Assembly: GCF_002865645.1 (NCBI RefSeq)
Contig: NW_020194558.1
Span: 62,001-126,000 of the forward strand
Reading direction: 5' to 3'
Source: Hyaloscypha bicolor E
Lineage: Eukaryota; Ascomycota; Leotiomycetes; Helotiales; Hyaloscyphaceae
DNA: 64,000 nt
A program made the position numbers and the translations under genes. The notes beneath the pieces were generated by a model that searched no databases, had not been told where the DNA came from, and worked only from the letters and a program-made list of their open reading frames with translations. This document shows positions 12,201-24,886 of the stretch, in pieces; positions within the stretch are counted from its first letter, which is position 1; each line of letters begins with the position of its first letter.

Positions 12201-13314
12201 CTATTTATATAGCTAGAATTTATAATATATATTATTTATAACTACTTATACTAATAATAAACTTAAATAGTAATATTTCTAGTATTATTCTATTACTAAA
12301 ATAAATTTTCTTTTTAGAATTTCTTAATATTTTACTAATTAAGAAATATTTATTTCCTTTTTTCTTGGCCTTAAATTATAATATTATAGAAATAATATAG
12401 TATTTTATTACTATTATTTATAGGGCTCTTTATTTTATATTTTATAGCTTATTATAAAATATAAGTAATAAAGTATTTTTATTTATATTTACTATAAAAT
12501 CTGGCCTTTTTAATAGCCTATTAGTAAGATTATTATATTCTGGCTAGTATTTTGAGACAAAATTAAAAATAGCTAGCTTTTCTATTTATCTTATTTATTA
12601 ATTATTTAGTTTTCTCTTAGTTATAAAGTATTTCAAATTATTATAATTTAATTTAATAATAATAATATATTAGATATATATTAAATAATATTACTAAATA
12701 TAAAATACTAGAATAATAGCTAAAAGTTTAGAATTATATATCTTATATTTATTCTTAATTATAATTATTTTCTTTAAATAAAAAGCAATAGAATACTATC
12801 TGGCTTTTACTTTCTTATTAAAGAGCTAGGAAATTATACCTATAATTATAAATCCTGAAATATTTATTTCTATATAAATTTTTAAGACTAGATTAAAATA
12901 ATAAAGAATTAATATTATTATAAATATAATTTATAGCTTTTTAAAAGCCTTATCTGCCTTATTTATCTAGCTAAAATAATATTATGGGTTTCTACTAGTT
13001 TTTAATAAATTAGTTAATTCTTTTACTATTCTAAAATATTTATAAATAAATCTCTAGTAAAAGTTAATAAAATCCAGAAATATTTAAACTTCTTAAATAT
13101 TATTCTTTAGGGCCGGCTATTCCCTAATAGCTATAACTTAACTAGCTTTTATTTTTATATTATCTAAACTAATTATAAATTCCAGGAATTCTATTTTTTT
13201 TATATTAAACTTATATTTTATTAAGTTTATAAAAAGCTAGTATTATTATAATTACTCGAATATATATTAAATTATTATTATATATTATTCTAAATTTTCT
13301 AAATAAATTAAAAT

Positions 13315-13326
13315 ATTATCTAAATA
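13315..13326 (-). other. reverse-transcriptase active-site fossil (YLDN)
   Basis: On the minus strand the codons read Tyr-Leu-Asp-Asn, where intact Gypsy reverse transcriptases have Tyr-Leu-Asp-Asp. The second Asp-to-Asn change is a single G-to-A change. This is the only one of the five reverse-transcriptase fossils in the window that keeps one of the two aspartates. Confidence 0.75.
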
Positions 13327-15577
13327 AATTATATAAATAATATTTATAAGATTTATTAGTATATAATTAATATATACCTGAAATTTTATTTTTTATTTTT
13401 TATTTTCTTGTATTTATAACTAATAATAAATATTCTCTAAATCTAGCTTTATATATATCTTTATTTTATAAAGCTTATTTATTATCTTACTAATAAATAA
13501 TAATAGTATTTAGTTAATAATAATAATTCTCTTTAGACTTTAGTAATTAATATATAAATATAAATTACTTTATTTTTTTTAAAATAAATATAATTAGAAT
13601 ATTAGCTAGACTAGTAAAATAATAAATCTATTTCTTTTTTAGGCTAGTATTAAGATATTTCTAAAGAACTTTAAGCTCTTTTTCTAATAAAATATATATA
13701 AGACTATATAATAATTAGAATCCTAGTTTTAGATCTATATAATATATTTATAGCCTTTATAAAAAATATTCGGAAAAGATTCTAATACTTTTTAGGAAAT
13801 ATAACTATTCTATTAGTAATAATAGTAGTAATTCTTTAGCTATTTATTATAAGATAAGTAATTAATAGAAAAATATATATCTTATACTTTATTATTTTAA
13901 TAAACTTTTTAGTATTTAGAACTTTAATCTTTTATAATTAAATCTAGTATTTCTATATTATTTTTCTAAAGAAAATTAGGAAATTAATTTAATAAAACTA
14001 GAAAAACTCAAATATTATATTAATATAATTTAGATTAAAATTATATAATATAAAATATATATTAGCTTCTTTTTAGTTCTCTAATATATCCTTAATAATA
14101 ATTCCAAAAATATAATTTTTATATAAATAGATTCTTTTTCTTTCTAATAAAAATACCTATATTTAAAGCTAATTTTCTTTTTATATAATTAGCCTCTATA
14201 TCCGAATTAACTAATATTCTAATTATTTGCCTACTTTTTCTTATCTTAATAATAATCTTAATTATTATTCTTATTTTAGGAGCTTTATTTTCTATAATAT
14301 AAATAAGTATAACTATTATAGAATATACTTATTTCCCGGCTTCTTTAGTTCTAAATACTTATATAACTTATAATTAGATTCATTATAGTTATAATAAATT
14401 AGTTTCCCTTAATTAGGATAAGTAATAATATAATAACTTTCTTTCTAATAAATGAAGCAAATTATACCCGGTTTTATAAATTCTAATATAAATATTATAT
14501 TAGATTTTATTACTATATCTTTACTATTTCGGTTTTATAAATCTCGTAATAGAAATATATTTCTTTTTTATTTCTTTTTATTATCTTTTTTCTTTTTTCT
14601 TCTATTTTTTTTCTTTTATTATCTTATTAGCTTATTATTATATTTTTATTAAATAAATAAGTTTAAATTATTTTTAATTCTTATAGTAATAAAAATAAGC
14701 TTCTTTTTCTTTTATAAAATATTTTCTTAATAATTAATCTTATTTCGAATTTCTTATCTCAAGTTACTAAATAAGTTATTTTGCTTTTATAATAAACTCA
14801 TATGTCCTAAGTTATTTAATAGGCTATTTAAGTAAGATATAAAGCTTGAAATATTCTAGCTTAGCTATTATTTAGTATTCTTAAATTTAATAAGAATATT
14901 ATTATTATAGTTCTCTAGATCTAAAATAGAATTCTTTATAAACTTAATAAAAGTCTCTTAATTTATAATATTAATATTTACTAATTACTTCCTATATTTC
15001 TAGATATCCCTAATTATATCCTTAAAATAAGAAATATAATATATAATCTTTATTATATTAGTAATCTAGATAATTCTATTATTTTTATATTACTTTAACT
15101 TTATTTAGTAAAAGAAGTCCTGGGCTTCTTTAATATTCTTTCCCTAGTAAATAAGTAATTCTCGGGTTTTTAGAGCTTTCTAAACTAAGGGTTTTACTAG
15201 AAATATAATGGGTTTTATACCGGGTATTTAAAAGTTTTTAAAATAATAAATTTAAGCTTCTAGTTTCTCTAAATTCTTTTTCTATTATATTTCTACTTCT
15301 AATTTAGTAATATAATAGTAAGCTATTATTAATTTCTCTATTATTATTATTTTACTAACTAGTTCTAAAGATATTTGAATTCTATTTTTTTTTCTAATTA
15401 GGTAATATAAAAAGTACTTAATTAGGTACTTTCCTAAATATCTAACTAGATTATTCTAATAATAATAGAAGTACTTTTTCTAATTAATACTTTAGCTATT
15501 AATAATTTTATTTATTAATAGCTTAATTACTTTATAATAAACTACTTTCCGAAAATTAAATTAATTAGAATATAAGA

Positions 15578-15871
15578 TATATAATAATAAAGTAATATAT
15601 AAGTAGTTAAAGTAAGTAAGCTATAGAGTAATACTTATAAGTATAACTAATTTCAAGAATTAATTCTAATAAAAAACTAATTAATATCTCTTTCTAAAGC
15701 TAAAAGCATTTCCTTATATATTTTCTAGTATTTAGCTAAGCTTATAAAGTACTTTACTTAACTAGGAAATATAATCTTATATAATTTATATAATTCCAAT
15801 TATTAGCTTTATCTAAAATAGGAAACTAGATTTATAATATCTAATATCTATTTATATATATTTATTATATA
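15578..15871 (-). repeat. LTR of the Gypsy-type element (5' LTR in element sense)
   Basis: Partner of 9000-9290. It is followed immediately by resumed AATAATAAAATAG microsatellite sequence. Confidence 0.8.
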
Positions 15872-17303
15872 AATAATAAAATAGTAAATAATAAAATAGT
15901 AAATAATAAAATTTTAATTAATAAATAAAGTTTTTTTTAAATATAAACTCTTATAATTACTTAGAAGTAATCTAATAAATTATTTAATAGGCTATTTATA
16001 TTAAGTTATATTAATATTTATAATCTAAAATAATAACTTATATATTAATAATAATTATTACTAGAAATAGTATTTAATAAAAATATTAATATTAATATAT
16101 TTTAAAATATATTATTTAAATTATTTATTAGTTTTTAATTAATATATTATATTATAAATAGAGATAAGATTATAAGAAAAAAACTATATAAATATATTAA
16201 GTTATTTTATTTATTTTAAGAAAGTTATATATAGTAATAGCTAATTAGGTAAGATTTTCTAGTTATATAATATTTTAATAAATTTATAAAAAACAAGAAT
16301 ATTAGTTATTTCTAATTTTAGATATAAATATAGCTATTTATAACTAGATTAAATATTTAGCTTATTAATTTTTTTTAGCTAATATAAAACTTATAGCCAA
16401 AAAAATACTATTAATAAAAATAAAACTTAGAAAAATAATATATAAATTAAGAATTAGAAATAAATTAAAAATAATTTCGAGAAATATAAATATATTTCTA
16501 GTTTTTATATAAGTTATATATTTTAGTTAAAAAAAGAAAAAAAAAGAAATAAGAAAAAAAAGGCTTTAGATTAAACTTATATTTTTTTATATTAAAATAC
16601 TTTTTTTATAAACTTATATATAAACTTAATTAGAATTTAATAAAGCTTATTATTATAATAAAGTTTTAGAAATACTAAAGATTAATTTATAAAAAATATA
16701 ACTAGCTTATAAAAGAAGCTAATTTAGATTTATTATTAGTTATATATATATTTTTATTTTATTATAATTAAGTCAGTTTATAAAATACTTATAAAATACT
16801 CAATATATATTATTATATTATTATATTTTTTTATTAATAAATGATATTTCTTTATTAGTATTCTAAAACTCTATAATAAATATTTTATTAGCTTTTATTT
16901 ATAATAATTCGAATTATATTAAATTAAATAAATTAAAAATATTATTTATTTATATATAAGCCAAAAAAGCTTCTAATATATTTTAAATATATTAGTTAAT
17001 TAAATACTTATAAGTTTTTTTTAATTTTTTTCTTAATATTAATTTAATATTAATTTAAAAAAGGCTTTAAGAATATAATAAGAAATAACTTATATTATTT
17101 AAATAAGATTTTTTTATATATATTTATAATACTTATAAAAAGATTATTTTTATTATAATTAGTATTTTTATTCTTGAATTTATTAAAGTTATTTTCTTAA
17201 TTAAAGTAATATTTTAATAAATAAATATTTCTTTTTCTAATAATTTATATTAGATTTATTTTATTATTTCTATTAATAGTAATATTAATATTTATTAATT
17301 AAT
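15872..17303. repeat. microsatellite continuation and unidentified AT-rich relic
   Basis: 15872-15911 continues the AATAATAAA microsatellite interrupted by the Gypsy insertion. The rest is AT-rich, stop-filled sequence. I looked for LTR, reverse-transcriptase and transposase fossils here and found none I would defend. Confidence 0.6.
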
Positions 17304-17634
17304 TATTAGTTTACTAGTAATATATAATACTATTTATATAAGATTAGTAAAGTTATTATTTAAAAATAGGAATTATAGTATTATAGTATTAATATATAAT
17401 TCCTAAATTTACTAAGCCTAAAGAAATCTAGTTTATTAGTTAAGTTATTAATAGAATATAAGGTTATATAATTATATCTCGTATCTTATATTTTATTATT
17501 TATATTCTATTACTTATATTTTATTACTTATATTTTATTACTTATATTCTATTACTTATATTCTATTACTTATATCCTATATCTTATATCTCGTAACTAT
17601 ATATATAACTCTTAAAGAAATAACTATATTAATA
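17304..17634 (-). repeat. Copia LTR (copy A, 3' LTR) with internal 14-base repeats
   Basis: 331 bases. Its central part is a run of about seven cttatattttatta-like 14-mers (about 17490-17580) that is shorter or missing in the other LTRs of this family, which explains their lengths of about 206-297 bases. Confidence 0.75.
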
Positions 17635-17758
17635 CTAGAAACTCTTTAAAAAAATACGAAAAATAGTATTTCTTTCTAATTATATATAAATTCCTTAATT
17701 TGATCTAATATTAGATTTCCCAAATACTTTTTATATTTATATTATTTCTAAGGTTTTA

Positions 17759-17794
17759 GTTATATACTAAAAGCTATAGCCTTTTATATATAAC
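17759..17794. repeat. 36-base palindrome inside Copia copy A
   Basis: A near-perfect inverted repeat with arms GTTATATACTAAAAGC and GCCTTTTATATATAAC around a short core. The same palindrome occurs in Copia copy B (51512-51547) and separately at 41532-41567. In the Copia copies it lies just inside the 3' LTR. Confidence 0.8.
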
Positions 17795-18198
17795 TTTTCC
17801 TTTTATAATATTTTTTTATTTTATATATTTATTTCTTATTTTATTTATATTTGACTTATTTCTTTATATCTAATTATATAATATTTATATTAATTAGATA
17901 CTTAAAAGTATTTATTAGCTTTAATTTTATTATAAAATTAATAGAATTCAATTTTTCCTTAATTTATTTAACTTCTATAATCTCTTATTATTTATATATC
18001 TAGTAAAGATATATTATATTAATTATTAGATACTTTTCTCGAGTAATTCCTAATTTAATAAGGTATTTATATAATAACTTTAAATTTATATAAACTACTA
18101 GTAATAGTTCTATTTCTAGTATTTTATTAATTATAAATTTAACTAAAACACCTATATTAAAGCTATAAACTATATTATAAAGTTCTAAAGCTATAATA

Positions 18199-18472
18199 TA
18201 TTATAATTTTCAAATATCTAATATTTGAAATATCTTACTAGATATTAGATATCTTCTAGATATATATAATATAGCTACTTTATTAGAGAAATATATTTGA
18301 AATATACTAAAGATATTTAGAAAGCTAAGCCCCTTTGGAACTAATATATTATAAGGTATATATATTTCCTTATAATCTTCTATATTCTAGTTTTCCTTTT
18401 CTTAGCTTTAAATTATTTTTATAAGAAACCTTCTATTTTACTTTCTAAGCCCTAAATACTATATCTATAATA
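18199..18472 (+). repeat. 5' LTR of the nested Gypsy element
   Basis: 274 bases, the same length as its partner at 24613-24886, with the same terminal TATTATA and TATAATA. Most differences are transitions. Confidence 0.88.
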
Positions 18473-20130
18473 GTATTTAAAGCTTATTTCCTTTAATTCT
18501 ATAAAGGATTTCAAATAAACTAATTTAGAACTATTAGTAATATAAATATTACTAAGATAATAGAACCTCAGAAATACGAGTAATAAACTCTAGAATAATA
18601 AAAGTAAAAAGCTTTAAAACCTTTAGAGAAATCAGGTATTTATATCTTTATAAATATATATTAGTAATATATTAGAAATTCTTTTAAAAACCCGAAAATT
18701 AAAGAACTTTAAATAAAGGCTATTCTTTAATTAAGTTCTAGAATAATAGGTACTTATAAGCTAGTAATCTAACTATTACCCTCAAGTTCTATTCTATAAA
18801 CTTATAGGCTATATATATATACTAGTAATAAGATTATTAGAGAAAATATAATAGAAAAAAGATATAATAAATTAATTTTCTAAAATACTATATAACCAGA
18901 AACTATATTAACTTCTACTAAGGCTTTTAGTAAAGCTTTTACTAGTTCAGGTTATTTTATTAGTAACTTTTCCCGAACCGAATATCTTATTAGTATTTCT
19001 AGAAAATTTATAAATAAGTCTATAAAAATAAAATTCTTTATTTTTATTATAAAGCTTCTAAAGACTAAAAACTATATTATTACTAGAGAATTATATAAAT
19101 AAGCCAAGGAACCTAATACTTTACTTTTAAATATTAATATTATTATAAAAAGCTATTAGGAAAATATTTAAAGAACTATTTTATATAAAAATACTTATAG
19201 TTATAATAAAGCTATTTTCGAGAATATTAAGCTTTATAATACCAAGCTCGAGAATAATATTAAATACTATATAGCTATAGTAAATCGGCTTATAATAGTT
19301 CTAATTACTTTTATTTTAGCTATTTCAAACCTCTTTTAAAAAAATTCCGAATTATCTCACGTTTATTCCTATTTAGAATCCCCTATATCTTATATTTTCT
19401 TTAGAAATACTAGAATTACTAAGTTTCCAGATCTAATTCTCTTTATTAGAAATTATACTATCTTTAATAACTAGCTAGTTTAGATTAAGAATAAGCTATA
19501 AGGAAATACTAATTTATATTTCTTAGAAAATCTCAAAATTATTTATATTTCTAGTAAATTTACTAGTAATATTCTCGCCCTAACTAACTCTTATATAAAT
19601 AAAAATAGTCCGAATTAGTACTATTAGCTTTTAGAGTTCTATTCTTATCTAAAGAAGCTATATTCTAACTCTAATAAGATATAAAATACTTACTATAACT
19701 TTAATAAGCTTTAAATATATTCTAATTAAATATTTCAGGAGTTTTATACTTTTTTCTTATAATTATTTATAAAAAGTAATATTAGTTTTTAAGATATTAA
19801 ATATAAACTAAATAAGAAACTTTTACTAAAGTTCTAGAAATTAGTATATATATACTATAATAATTCTTTTATTAATACTACTTGCTTTATTTAGTACTAT
19901 ATTACTAATAATTAGTAAATTAAGGCTATATATAAAAAGACTAAAAATATAAAAAAGTAAGAGCTATTCTAGTTAAGTTTATTTCTAGTACTATATTCTT
20001 ATATACTTTTAAAAAATATATTTCTAAAAAAGAGCTTAAGAAGCCTATATTAATTACTCTTATTAAATATATACTTCCTTATAAGTATAAGTAATATTTT
20101 ATAAAAACTGAAGATCTTTTAAATATTAAA

Positions 20131-20172
20131 TACTATAACTATAATAAGTTTAGCTACTATATTAGATATTAT
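20131..20172 (+). other. gag zinc-knuckle fossil (CCHC with Cys and His turned to Tyr)
   Basis: The frame reads YYNYNKFSYYIRYY. The spacing of tyrosines at 1, 4, 9 and 14 is exactly that of C-x2-C-x4-H-x4-C. TGC/TGT to TAC/TAT and CAC/CAT to TAC/TAT are single G-to-A or C-to-T changes, so every ligand has been lost by RIP-type change while the spacing is kept. Confidence 0.75.
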
Positions 20173-21797
20173 CCGGTTCTATATAATAAGGAAACCAAAA
20201 TAGCTCTTTCTAGAATTAAGCTAGGCTTAGTTCCTATTCTACTAAAATATACTATTCTAGTAAAATATTTAGAGAATTCGAGCTCTAATTCTAGTATAAA
20301 ACCGGAAAACAAATATTTCTAAAGAAAGTTTTTATTTTAGAGGCTTATAATATAAATTTAATAAAGATTAACTTAACTTATCTAATAAGAGGAAATACTC
20401 TTATAATATCCTATATTATTAATATAAATAAATTAGGAATTAAATCTTCTTCTCTTATTAATACTAGAACTAATAGTTATACTTTTATTAATATAAAGCT
20501 TATTTAGCTTATAAAGTAATTCTTAGAAATAGAACTATAACTCCTTTTCTTATTCTATATTATATACGGTTTTAATAAAAAGCTAGCTAAGTTTATTAAG
20601 AAATATATAGAAGTATTACTTCTAATTAATAAATAAAGTATTAATATATTTATAATTATCCTAAATCTTAGAAATTATAATATTATTCTTAATAGAAAAT
20701 AAGTAATATATATTAATATTCTAGTTAATTATAAAAAATATAGGCTTATATAACTAAAAAACAAGCCTAAATCTATATAATTTAATTATATTATTAGTAT
20801 TTTATAGTAATAGCTAGAGAAATAACCTAATAAGAAATATTAAAAGAATACTAATTAATAAAATTTTATTATAAGCTATTTCTGGAAATCTTTTATTCTA
20901 AAGTAATCTTTCTTTTTTTAGACTAATTAGAGAAAATTATATAAGACTATAAAAAAGAAGCTTCTATAGCCTAATTAAAATATAATACCTAAGTAAAAGC
21001 CAAAGAAGCAAAAACAAATCCTTAATAAAAAGTAAATATTAGATCTAGCTATTTTTATTTCTATAATATTTAATTATATAATTAAGAAAAAAGATAATAT
21101 TATTAGTTAAATCTTTATTTATAAGATTAATAAAAAGCTTAAAGCTTAGAAAAAAGAAGCTATTTCTAGCCTAGAGAATTAATAACCGGGAAAAATAAAG
21201 CTTTAGTAGCTATAAAGAATATTACTTCTAGAACTTAAGAAATATACCTCTATTTTCTCTAAAAAGAAATCTAATATCCTTTTTTTCTATAAATTATATA
21301 ATTATAAGATTTAGATTAAAGGCCTAAAGGAAACCAAGAATATTAGATATTAATTCCTCTAGTAATAGTTTATTTAAGAGCTTCTAGAAATTAAGTATTT
21401 CTTAAAAAATAATCTGGCTAAAGGCTTTATTAAAGCTAATTAGGCTTCTTTTACTTTACTAGTTCTTTTTATAAAAAAAGTAAATAAAGATTTATATTTC
21501 TATATTAATTTCTACTATCTAAATAATATTACCCGAAAGAATTAATATTTTCTTTTCCTTATTAATAAGACTTTAAGTTAATTATCTAAGGCTAAGATCT
21601 ATATTAAATTAGATATTTATTAAGCTTTCTATTATATAGCTATAAACCCGGACTTTTAGGAACTAATAATATTTTATACTTACTATAAAGTATATAAATA
21701 TAATATTCTCTAGAAAGGCCTTATAAATAGCCCGGCTATATATTAATATTATATAAATAATATATTTTTTAAGTATCTAGATAACTTTTATATAATA

Positions 21798-21821
21798 TAT
21801 CTTAATAATATTCTTATTTAT
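21798..21821 (+). other. reverse-transcriptase active-site fossil (YLNNILIY)
   Basis: Matches the Gypsy YLDDILIY box, with both aspartates changed to asparagine. The surrounding frame continues with recognisable KN...YI.KVL remains and in-frame stops. Confidence 0.8.
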
Positions 21822-24612
21822 TTAAAGAATCTAGTAAAGTATAAATAATATATATAAAAAGTACTAAATTACTTATATCTTACTAGCCTTTAAATAAATA
21901 TTAAGAAATCGGAATTTAAAATCATATATATAAAATATTTAGGCTTTATTATTTCTATATCTAATATTAAAATAGATTCTAATAAAATTAAAGTAATATA
22001 TAACTAATAATTCCTAAAGATAATTAAGGGCATATAATTTTTCTTTAGCTTCTATAACTTTTATAAATACTTTATTAAAGAATATTAATAAATTACTAGA
22101 TCTTTTATCTTATTTATAAAAAAGGATATTTCTTTTAAATAATTCGAGTAATACTAAAAGGCTTTTATTTACCTAAAGAAAGCTATAATTTCTATTTTAG
22201 TTTTATAATACTATAATTCAGATTTACTTATAATAATAAAAATAAATATATTTAAAGAAATAATTACTAGCCTACTTTCTTAATAAAACCCAGAAATAGG
22301 CCTTTAATATCCTATAGCTTATTTTACTAAAACTATACTTCTAGTAAAGCCTAATTATAATATATATAATAAGGAAATACTTATTATAATTCGAGTATTA
22401 GAGAAATAAAAAACTAAACTAGAAAGCCTTTAGAATACTTTTTTTAAGATCTATTCTAATTACTATATTTTAAAGTACTTTATAATTATTAAGAAGCTTT
22501 TTTCTTAATAAGCTAGATAGGCTAAGCTTTTATTTTACTATTACTTTAAGCTTATATATTATTCTAGAAAATTAAATAAGTAAGTAAATACTTTATTACG
22601 AAAATAAGTAAATACTTAGGACCAGATTAAGAAAAAGCTATAAACTTAAATACTTTTCCCTAAAAATAAGATTAATCCAGAAATTATTTATAACTTATAG
22701 CTTATAGTAATATTTTATAAGATTAGCTTACTTAATCCGGAATTTAATCCTAAAAACCAAGTATATACTAAAGACTTTCCAGAAAAGAATATTCCTATTA
22801 GAAATATAATTTCCTTAGAAAAAGACATTTTCTTAGAAACTTTACTAATAAACTTTACTATAATAGCTCCTATAGAAGTATTATTAGAGGCTCTTATTAA
22901 GTATAATAGTTTATAACTTATAAATAAGATCCTATAAAATAATTATATATTACTAGATTTAAAAAAGCTATATATAATAGCCTAAGCTAAAAGTAATATC
23001 TAGATACTATAAAATAGCCTCTTTTTATATTATAAAAAACTCTATATTATAAAGAACGAAATAATCCCCGAATTATTTTTATAAACTATTCTAATTTATA
23101 AAATATATAATAAATTTCTTTCTAGATATCCTAAATATATAAAGCTTTATTAGCTATTAAAGAAATAATATTACTAGCTATCTATAAATAAGGATATTAA
23201 TTAATACTATAGTAATTATTATACTTATAGGAAATTATATATATCTAGAAATAAGAAGCCTGGTTTATTTTATTTCTTTTTAGTTTCTAATTATTTCTAG
23301 TAATATATTACTATAAACTTTAAAAGCTATTTAAAAAGCAAATCGAATTATAATATAATTATTATATTTGTGAATTACTTATTTAAGTACCTAATTATAA
23401 TTCCTATATAAGATATAATTATAGCTAAGTAGTTAATATTTCTATTTTTATTTTATATAATATACTAAATAAATATTTCAGAAATAATTATATTAAATTA
23501 GGAATCCTAATTTATATTCGATTTTTAAAGCGAATTCTATATGAGAATTAATATAAAGCTTAAGCTCTTTATAACTAATTATTCCTAAACAAATAAATAA
23601 ATAGAGATTATTAATTAGTATTTTAATTAGAGATTATACCTATATATTAATTATTACTAGAATAACTAGAATAAATAAATTACTATAATTAATTATTAAT
23701 AAGCCTCTCTTTAGTATGAAATTATTAGCTAGTTCCTATTTATAACTAAAAAGAACTATAAGTCTTATATTTCTCTAGATTAGAACTTCCTTATTAAAGC
23801 TAACTTATCTAAAAAAAAAGCTAAATAGAAATAAAACTAAAGTATTAGTAAATTAATTATATAAATTATAGTAATTTACCTAAGGCTATATAAAGTAAGT
23901 ATAGGAATAATATATAGTATAAGCTAATAAATACTACTATTTAATTAATTTCAAAATAAGAAATAAAATATAAATTATTATAAAGTACTAGAAATTCAAT
24001 TATTTAAGTCAGAAGCTAAAGAACTAAATAAAGGGCCCATTTGAGATTCTAGAATAGTATAGCTACTTATTTCTCCTAAAACTATTAGAAACTATAAAGA
24101 TATATCTAGTTTTTTATATAAAGAAATTATAAAAAAACTTCTAGAATTCTTTACCGGATTAAGTAAATCCGGAACTATTTTTATTAATACTAGAAAATAG
24201 TAAATAAGAATATAGTATTAAATAGGTTATTATAATTAAGCTAATAAAAAATAGACTAAAATATAAAATCTAGTAAATTAGTTAGAATAAAGATCTAATA
24301 TAATATCTAGCTTTAGTACTAAATAATAGCCCTCTAGTTTTATAGAATTTCTATAATAATAATATTAATATATTAGGACTTTTATAAAACCTATAATACT
24401 AGCTAGACTATATAAAAAAAAAAAATTATTTAAAACTATATAGAAATAATAATAAATTCTTCTAGGTTATATAATAAAAGTACTAGTCTTTTATATATAA
24501 TATTTATATTTAAAATACTAGTTTTATTTTAGAAAAGAATATAATATAAAATTAAATAAATTAATAGCTTTTATAAAGCTCGGGAATAAGCTTATTATAA
24601 AAAGAAAAATAA

Positions 24613-24886
24613 TATTATAATTTTTAGATATCCGGTATTTAAAATATCTTACTAGATACTAGATATCTCCTAAATATATATAATATAACTGCTTTACTAG
24701 GGAAATATACTTGAAATATACTAGAGATATTTAGAAAACTAAACTCTTTTAAGACTAGTATATTATAAAATATATATATTTCCTTATAGCCTCTTATATT
24801 CTAGTTTTCTCTTTCTTAGCTTTAAATTATTTTTATAAAAGACCTTTTATCTTATTTTCTAAGCCCTAAATACTATACCTATAATA
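24613..24886 (+). repeat. 3' LTR of the nested Gypsy element
   Basis: 274 bases, preceded by a purine-rich tract (aaaaagaaaaataa) and followed by the GAATA target duplication and the rest of the interrupted Copia RNase H region. Confidence 0.88.

Larger units (their letters stand above)
8998..15871 (-). mobile_element. RIP-degraded Gypsy-type LTR retrotransposon, full length
   Basis: Two similar direct repeats about 290 bases long (about 9000-9290 and 15578-15871) bound a 6.3 kb interior. They begin near TATATAATAATA and end near TTATTATATA. Read on the minus strand, the interior contains a Gypsy reverse-transcriptase fossil: the core reads YLDN then ILIYLEN at 13294-13326, followed by a stop-riddled but recognisable downstream stretch. 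In Metaviridae-like elements this motif is YLDD. No frame is intact. The element sits inside an AAT microsatellite. An AATAA target duplication is possible, but the repetitive target makes it ambiguous. Confidence 0.8.
18199..24886 (+). mobile_element. nested Gypsy-type LTR retrotransposon, full length, RIP-degraded
   Basis: 6688 bases bounded by two 274-base LTRs (18199-18472 and 24613-24886) with TATTATA...TATAATA ends. It interrupts the RNase H region of Copia copy A. Aligning the flanks with the unbroken Copia copy B shows a 5-base target duplication: GAATA on the right (24887-24891), TAATA on the left. Inside, on the plus strand, are a gag zinc-knuckle fossil (20131-20172) and a reverse-transcriptase core (21798-21821) reading YLNNILIY. 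A purine-rich tract precedes the right LTR, as expected for a polypurine primer in plus orientation. All reading frames are broken. A 5'-truncated relative lies at 51932-56021. Confidence 0.88.

Noticed and set aside
14452..14652. 66-codon Phe/Leu-rich open frame inside the Gypsy relic
   Set aside because: Low-complexity translation of T-rich DNA; it lies inside a degraded retroelement on the opposite strand.
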